A stretch of 64,000 nucleotides of DNA from NCBI RefSeq assembly GCF_041260155.1, contig NC_091942.1:14471501-14535500 (forward strand). The letters are read 5' to 3'. The notes beneath the pieces are model-generated. The model made no database searches and was not told where the DNA came from. It was given only the letters and a program-made list of their open reading frames with translations. The position numbers were made by a program, and so were the translations under genes. Shown here in pieces: positions 59,401-64,000 of the stretch (position 1 is the stretch's first letter; each line of letters begins with the position of its first letter). The DNA comes from Ptychodera flava (taxonomy: Eukaryota; Hemichordata; Enteropneusta; Ptychoderidae).

Positions 59401-62400
59401 TCCAAATATCAAAGGAATATTTTGTTTATTTTGATCTTGTGAGAATGAGAGTAAGAAATATTGGAAAATAAATAAAGAAATGAGGGAAAGTGATGAAAAT
59501 GATGTATGAATTCACCAGGGACTGTTCTGATCTGCCTGAGTCTAGCTATACCAATGGGAAGGCTGTATGCATAGCTGGCTTCCTCTTCAAATGGATCTAA
59601 CTCAGCTGAATGTAAGACAGTTGCCATTACACCATTGGACCAGGACCAGAAATCTTCCAGTCTGAAAAAATTGTCAAATTAAAGATTCTTTTACTCATCT
59701 GCCATATACAACTTCACATAGTTCAGTTGCAAAAATTGAAAGCACTGTATTAGTATGTCTTAGACAACCATATTCCGTGATAATTCATCTTCAAGAACAC
59801 AAGATAAATGGACATACAAAATACTGCACACAAAAAGGGACAGGGCCCTCAATGTAAAAATATTTGACACTTTTGTTTTTTCGTTTTTTCACTTTGTAAA
59901 TTGTTCATCGTTATTATTGGGAATTGTGGACCTGTTCACAGGGCGCTGGGGATAAACAGGTTAAACAAGATGTGGCAGAGAACAATTTATGAATTTTTGC
60001 TTACGTTCTAATGGTGTAGAAACTTTCCTCAAAGTCAACTCCATACTTGGTTCCAGTAAAGCTGTCATTGATTCTCCATGTCACAGCATACTGGTTCACT
60101 TTGCTGCCGCTGTAGTAATTCACCATCAACACCAGCCAGATGAAGACCAACCACACCACAAACTGCCAAAGCAAGGTGTACATGACACTGATCTTCCTGG
60201 CCTCCTCTTTGGCTTGGATCAGGGCATACCCGCCAGGGGGTCTGATGCTGTGATTGGGACCCTCTAAGTTCTGGATCATTTGGTCCTCAACGATGTCATC
60301 ATCGCCATAATCGTCAAGCGGTTTTCGCAGGAGCGCTCTGAAAACGGCTATGCAGATTACCTGATTTGAGAAAGAATTGTGACGGTGAGTCGATAGTACC
60401 AGAATCAGAGTCAACTTCTCAATCATGAAAGGCAAGCTTACCCCAAAAAGGCCACACATACTGTAATAACATTGAAATTCAAACCACAAATGCTTGACTC
60501 CTCCTAAATGTTTGAGATTTAACTGTTTATTAGAAGACAGCCACTTAACAGTTCAGTGCGGTAACGGTCCATTACTACAGGTAACTTGGATCAAAACTGT
60601 TGCATTTTCCGGTAGAATGCACCTTAGGACCTGTACAGATATTCAGACTCAATTTTTCACAATATTTTTCCAGTCGACCAGAACTACTCGTGTGGGGGTT
60701 CATTTTGAAGCTCATGGAGCGAATAAAGTTTTCACTCTCTGTATTTTTGAAAATGAAAAATTTTGTTTTTCACTCATGGAGTTAACAGGGATAGCATTTT
60801 GAATTTCAACTATTGGTAAATTTAAAGGAATGTGTTTCTATATCACCAAAATTAGCATTGTAACCCCCAACTTTGAAAGGGAATGTTTTAAAGTTTCCTT
60901 TGATGAAAGTTTGAGCAAAAGTTTATGGCTTTCACTTTCAAGGGGCGTACTACCATAAACTGGGGAATTTATTTTGTTCACATACTTTGTACAAAATTTA
61001 TTTTGTTCACATACTTTGTACAAACAGCATTAATGTATCTATCAGACCTAAATTTCAATTTCAAAGTAACATCTTACCTGCAGAGGTTCAAGGATAAATA
61101 TGGAGAACACAAAGGCCAAGGAAACAGCGACAATCCACTGGGCGGCTTGATTGGAGTTGAAACGACCGCCGTAGTACACCACCACTACAAGTGAGCCAAC
61201 ACAGAGAATGAAACAGAGGAGATAGTTGATGTAAGCAAACCAGGATGGCAAGTAGCAGTTCTTGCTTTGCTTCTTCCTGCTCCCTGTGTTGCTCCTCAGA
61301 TGTGTCCTGGACTGTTCTCTCTCTGCAAGACAAATTCACAAAAAAATTTCACTTGTGCACATAACCACAACCTTCTATCAGGACAACAAGATTTGCATTG
61401 TTCGACAAATGTAGGAAGGAAAAAGATGAAAAACAAAGACGTTTAATTATTTATTATTTACTATGGACACACATTCTGAAATACTATTTACTAATGCATA
61501 GGCTAAACCAATTGTTATCAATGGTGATTGTGGACCTGTTTACAGGAAAGAGAGGTGAGCTAAAACGGGAACTTCCCCTATAAAAGCCGGATTATCATAA
61601 ATCTATGCAAATGTAAAAAAGCCACGCCACTGATTGGGCCTGCCGTGTTTGGTCCCAGAATCCCATAATTTTGTCATGTTTCAGGCGTTCATTGTCATTG
61701 AATCCTGCATATGATGTTTGTGAATATATAGCGACTAAACTTGAGTCGAAAATAAACTGAAAATATGTTCCATTTTATGTCGGAGTACGCGATGTTTCAA
61801 AATGCGTTCCCTGTATGACTGTTTGACCCCTCTATGCAAATGTCACGAAAGTGCCCATCATGATTATTCAAATTTATCACACGTCAAAGCAATGCTATAA
61901 GAATTCAAAAACTCCCGCCCAGTGTATGCAAATGGCTGCATCATCAGTAATCCCCCTATTGTGCGCCCACAGTCCTGTAAGTTCCCGTTTAAGATAACCT
62001 TCTTGTTTCCTACAACAAAGCTCAACCTGGGGAGAGGATGTTTCTGTAATGTTAAAGTTTCTATTCATAACTTACCTCTACCCTGATTGTCCTTGCCAGT
62101 GCTGAGAGTTGTGGGTTTGGAACTTTCAATGGTACTCATTGTAGTGGACACGGTAGTGTAGTGTCCATCAGTGCTCATTGTATCGTCATCTCTATGGTGC
62201 GAACGCCTGCTACCTGCACTGCCAACTTTGTCTTGATGGCGTCTACAAAATAGACAGAGGCACGCAGATTTAGTATGGCCCACATGTTGACAACGGTTGA
62301 AATATCGTAATGCTAAAACAACAAATTGATACGTTTCCTTATGTGGTTTTCCATGCAAATGAAGCCATCAGATGGCAAGGCATACACAGTACTTCTGATT

Positions 62401-63660
62401 ATTAAGACTAAGTCATGGTTTTTGTTATTACATGGCTTTATGATTCATAATAAGAAACATACTGAAAGTAATGAGTCATTGTCATACGATTAGTATATTC
62501 AAACAATGTTCATTAATAAATTTTGAATACTTAAATAAATAACATATTATGGAAATTAAGCCTTAGATAGGTAGAACAAATGCTTTACATGGCATTTCTA
62601 CCTGGCAATAAACAGTTAAGTGTCACATAAACAATCCTATTTGGAATGGTACTGCACAAGATTGGTTTATTTTTTCAGATTTATTACTCTTCTGACGTTA
62701 CCTGGTCTGTGTTAGATCAGGTTCTGCTCTCGGAGTGAATGTATCTTTGGTGATGGTTGCGTTGACAGTTTTCGTTTGCTGCTTATGCCAGTGATGTTTT
62801 GTTGGCAGATCGTCTAGATCGTTGATGAGGTCATCCACTAGGTCATCGTCGTAGGAACTCGAGTTGTGCCCATTTCCACTGTCAGGTCTCTCATCTCGTT
62901 TCCTGTAATAGATCATGACAATATATAACATGAATAATATTTTTGATCCTGTTAAACATTCCAACCTGTAGTCATGAGGTGCCGTATCACTTACCTATGA
63001 CATTTTATGATTCAAATTCTTATCCTGACTTTTAGAATACACTGGACACACTTGAAGAACACTTACCAAAATCTTCTTTATCAAAACGATTAGGTTTTCT
63101 TAGGGGATCTTCCATGGGTAATACAAATGGGACAACTAGGACTATGGTGATTTGTAAAAGCTTTTGTCCTGACTTTTGGAATATACTGGGCATATCTGAA
63201 GAACACTTGGCCCAATCTTCCTTATGGAAAAAATGAGGTTTTCTTAGGGGGTCTTCCCATAGGTATTACACTGAGGACCCCTAGGATTATAGTGATTTGT
63301 AAAATTTTTGAAATGTAGGACTAGCTATTTTTTTCAAGCCTTGCCACATACAGAATGCTGTATGGTCACATCACTGCCTGTAAAGATTATGAATAACGTC
63401 ACCATTCCTTAACAAGAAATCAGCTCTCGACAGCTTTTGCACTTGGTTGTCTGTGTCCAATGAGTGACTACACTCAAGAACCATCATTCTATTATCACTT
63501 CTTTCAATACTTGTCAGTTCTTTCATACCTCATGTCACTCTGATCAGACAAAACTCTTGCCCGTGATTTCTTGTTCCTCCATGATCCTTCATATGGTGGG
63601 AGCTCTTCCGGCCAACTGAGTATGCTCTCATAAGACCACCATTTGCCTTTTTCCAGGGGC
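53456..63660 (-). CDS. PKD1: polycystin-1-type protein, C-terminal half (14 exons, partial)
   Basis: Exons on the minus strand: 63660-63529, 62902-62702, 62242-62076, 61322-61078, 60360-60005, 59661-59516, 59040-58881, 58485-58360, 57695-57604, 57102-57020, 56546-56259, 55453-55319, 54808-54494, 53980-53456. Phases agree and give 990 codons to the stop; the 5' part is off the window. Order: cytosolic Ser/Asp-rich loop, two membrane segments (WFAYINYLLCFILC, WIVAVSLAFVFSIFILEPLQ), RPPGGYALIQAKEEARK (human RPPHGFALFLAKEEARK), a further membrane segment, the extracellular TOP domain, then five membrane segments. The tail matches human PKD1 at QDYEMIDFMLKRFKKMLGIS and KVKFRGLESL and has a coiled coil (EKFEEVQEIGDEEELLVKKW). 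The family forms receptor/channel complexes with polycystin-2. A PKD1L or REJ paralogue is the alternative. It ends APAAKKAW and lacks the KVHPSST end of human PKD1. Confidence 0.85.
54855..54943 (-). mobile_element. small hairpin MITE (CCTTTCACC family)
   Basis: Reverse-orientation copy, diverged: ATCCTGTTCATCCCCGATTC at the left, CGCCATTGATAACAATAGTA in the middle, AAACCATTGTGATGAAGGGG at the right. It lies in the polycystin intron upstream of the pore exon. A further half copy (CCCTTTCACCACCAAAGTTT) starts at about 54979. Confidence 0.6.
57806..57948. mobile_element. 143-bp foldback MITE in polycystin intron
   Basis: ACCATTTTACAAGTGGTATA at the left pairs with its exact complement at the right, and pairing extends inward through GCCA...AAATGATGACGTCAAATGGC-like text with a few mismatches. 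The loop is about 20 bp. No target duplication is evident. Confidence 0.85.
59900..59964. mobile_element. partial small hairpin MITE
   Basis: Only the second half of the family consensus is clear: GGGAATTGTGGACCTGTTCA then GGGGATAAACAGGTTAAA. It lies in the polycystin intron between exons at 59661 and 60005. Confidence 0.55.
60611..60954 (-). mobile_element. GGTAG/TTAA MITE, copy H
   Basis: Reverse-orientation copy with ends GGTAGAATGCACC and GGGGCGTACTACC and the internal landmarks GGGGGTTCATTTTGAAGCTC and GTTAACAGGGATAGCATTTT. TTAA is not preserved on either side. It lies in the polycystin intron between the exons at 60360 and 61078. Confidence 0.85.
61498..61556. mobile_element. partial small hairpin MITE
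   Basis: Shows GGCTAAACCAATTGTTATCA, GGTGATTGTGGACCTGTTTA and GAGAGGTGAGCTAAA, the middle and right parts of the family. It directly abuts the 428-bp inverted-repeat element at 61563. Confidence 0.6.
61563..61990. mobile_element. 428-bp inverted-repeat element carrying octamer motifs
   Basis: Ends AAACGGGAACTT and AAGTTCCCGTTT are perfect 12-bp inverted repeats. The interior has no frame but contains the octamer ATGCAAAT three times (about 61603, 61832 and 61926), all in the same orientation. It lies in the polycystin intron between exons at 61322 and 62076. Superfamily unknown. Confidence 0.75.
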
Positions 63661-64000
63661 CTATAGGTCGGAATGAAAAATGGAAAAAATCACAAAACTG
63701 ACTGAAACATTACAGTACTGTCAACTGAGTGTTAGAGGCAATGAGTGGCTGTCACGTTTGTATGTTCAAGTGATCAGTACAACACTAATCAGCAAAAGAT
63801 TTCCATAACACTTGAGAACAATGTCGTGTAAGTTTCTGAAAATTTTACACTGTATACACCCTAATTATGACACAAACTTTTTCACTTTGGACACTTTATT
63901 ACCATTCTTGTCAGAACAAACCCCAGAACATATAATTCCAATGAAATATTGACCGATAAGGAAACGTGTTGGTAGAAAAAGTGAAAGCATATAAAAGTTA
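63661..64000. other. polycystin intron, nothing recognised
   Basis: This is upstream intron sequence of the polycystin gene on the minus strand, starting at the CTATAG acceptor of the exon at 63660. No exon, repeat family or RNA gene is visible before the window edge. Confidence 0.5.

Noticed and set aside
1-64000. tRNA, rRNA, LINE, SINE, retroviral or other virus-like fossils
   Set aside because: I looked for reverse-transcriptase, integrase, capsid-type and polymerase motifs, A/B-box promoters and cloverleaf shapes and saw none that I could support.

Overview
This looks like an AT-rich animal nuclear genome. Its genes are split by many GT-AG introns, it holds several dense families of small DNA transposons, and it has no bacterial-style operons. 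The proteins read closest to deuterostome versions (LUC7L3, ANKRD40, RSL1D1, NDUFA6, a polycystin-1). I therefore infer an invertebrate deuterostome of hemichordate or amphioxus type. The species cannot be settled from sequence alone.

Layout. Positions 1-7650 hold no host gene. They carry a ten-unit tandem array with a 150-bp period ending in a hairpin, an hAT-like element, and a 2.8-kb element flanked by TTAA with a second element nested in it. LUC7L3 (minus, 9601-16784, 8 exons, 424 aa) and ANKRD40 (plus, 17230-21798, 4 exons, 253 aa) are head to head across 445 bp. Positions 21.8-30.5 kb are repeat-rich and show no gene. RSL1D1 (minus, 30567-41372, 7 exons, 354 aa) and NDUFA6 (plus, 41883-45996, 3 exons, 130 aa) form a second head-to-head pair across 510 bp. 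Positions 46-53.4 kb are non-coding and include a very young 603-bp inverted duplication. The last 14 coding exons (990 codons) of a polycystin-1-type gene run on the minus strand from 63660 to 53456, and the gene continues beyond the right edge.

Mobile DNA. A GC-rich piggyBac element of about 5.5 kb, whose transposase carries one frameshift, sits in RSL1D1 intron 5. A 275-bp derivative with the same termini lies at 49.5 kb. Most other repeats are small inverted-repeat elements, and several unrelated families share TTAA as target. One family has eight copies here. Another small element fills half of the RSL1D1/NDUFA6 promoter and ends just before the NDUFA6 start codon. I saw no retroviral or other virus-like fossils, no toxin genes, no tRNA or rRNA genes and no CRISPR array.

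Functionally the host genes are housekeeping: U1 snRNP-associated splicing (LUC7L3), nucleolar ribosome biogenesis (RSL1D1), mitochondrial complex I (NDUFA6), an ankyrin adaptor of unknown role (ANKRD40), and a membrane mechanosensor/receptor (polycystin-1). The two divergent pairs probably share promoters. All exon models were built by hand from splice signals, reading-frame continuity and remembered family sequences.
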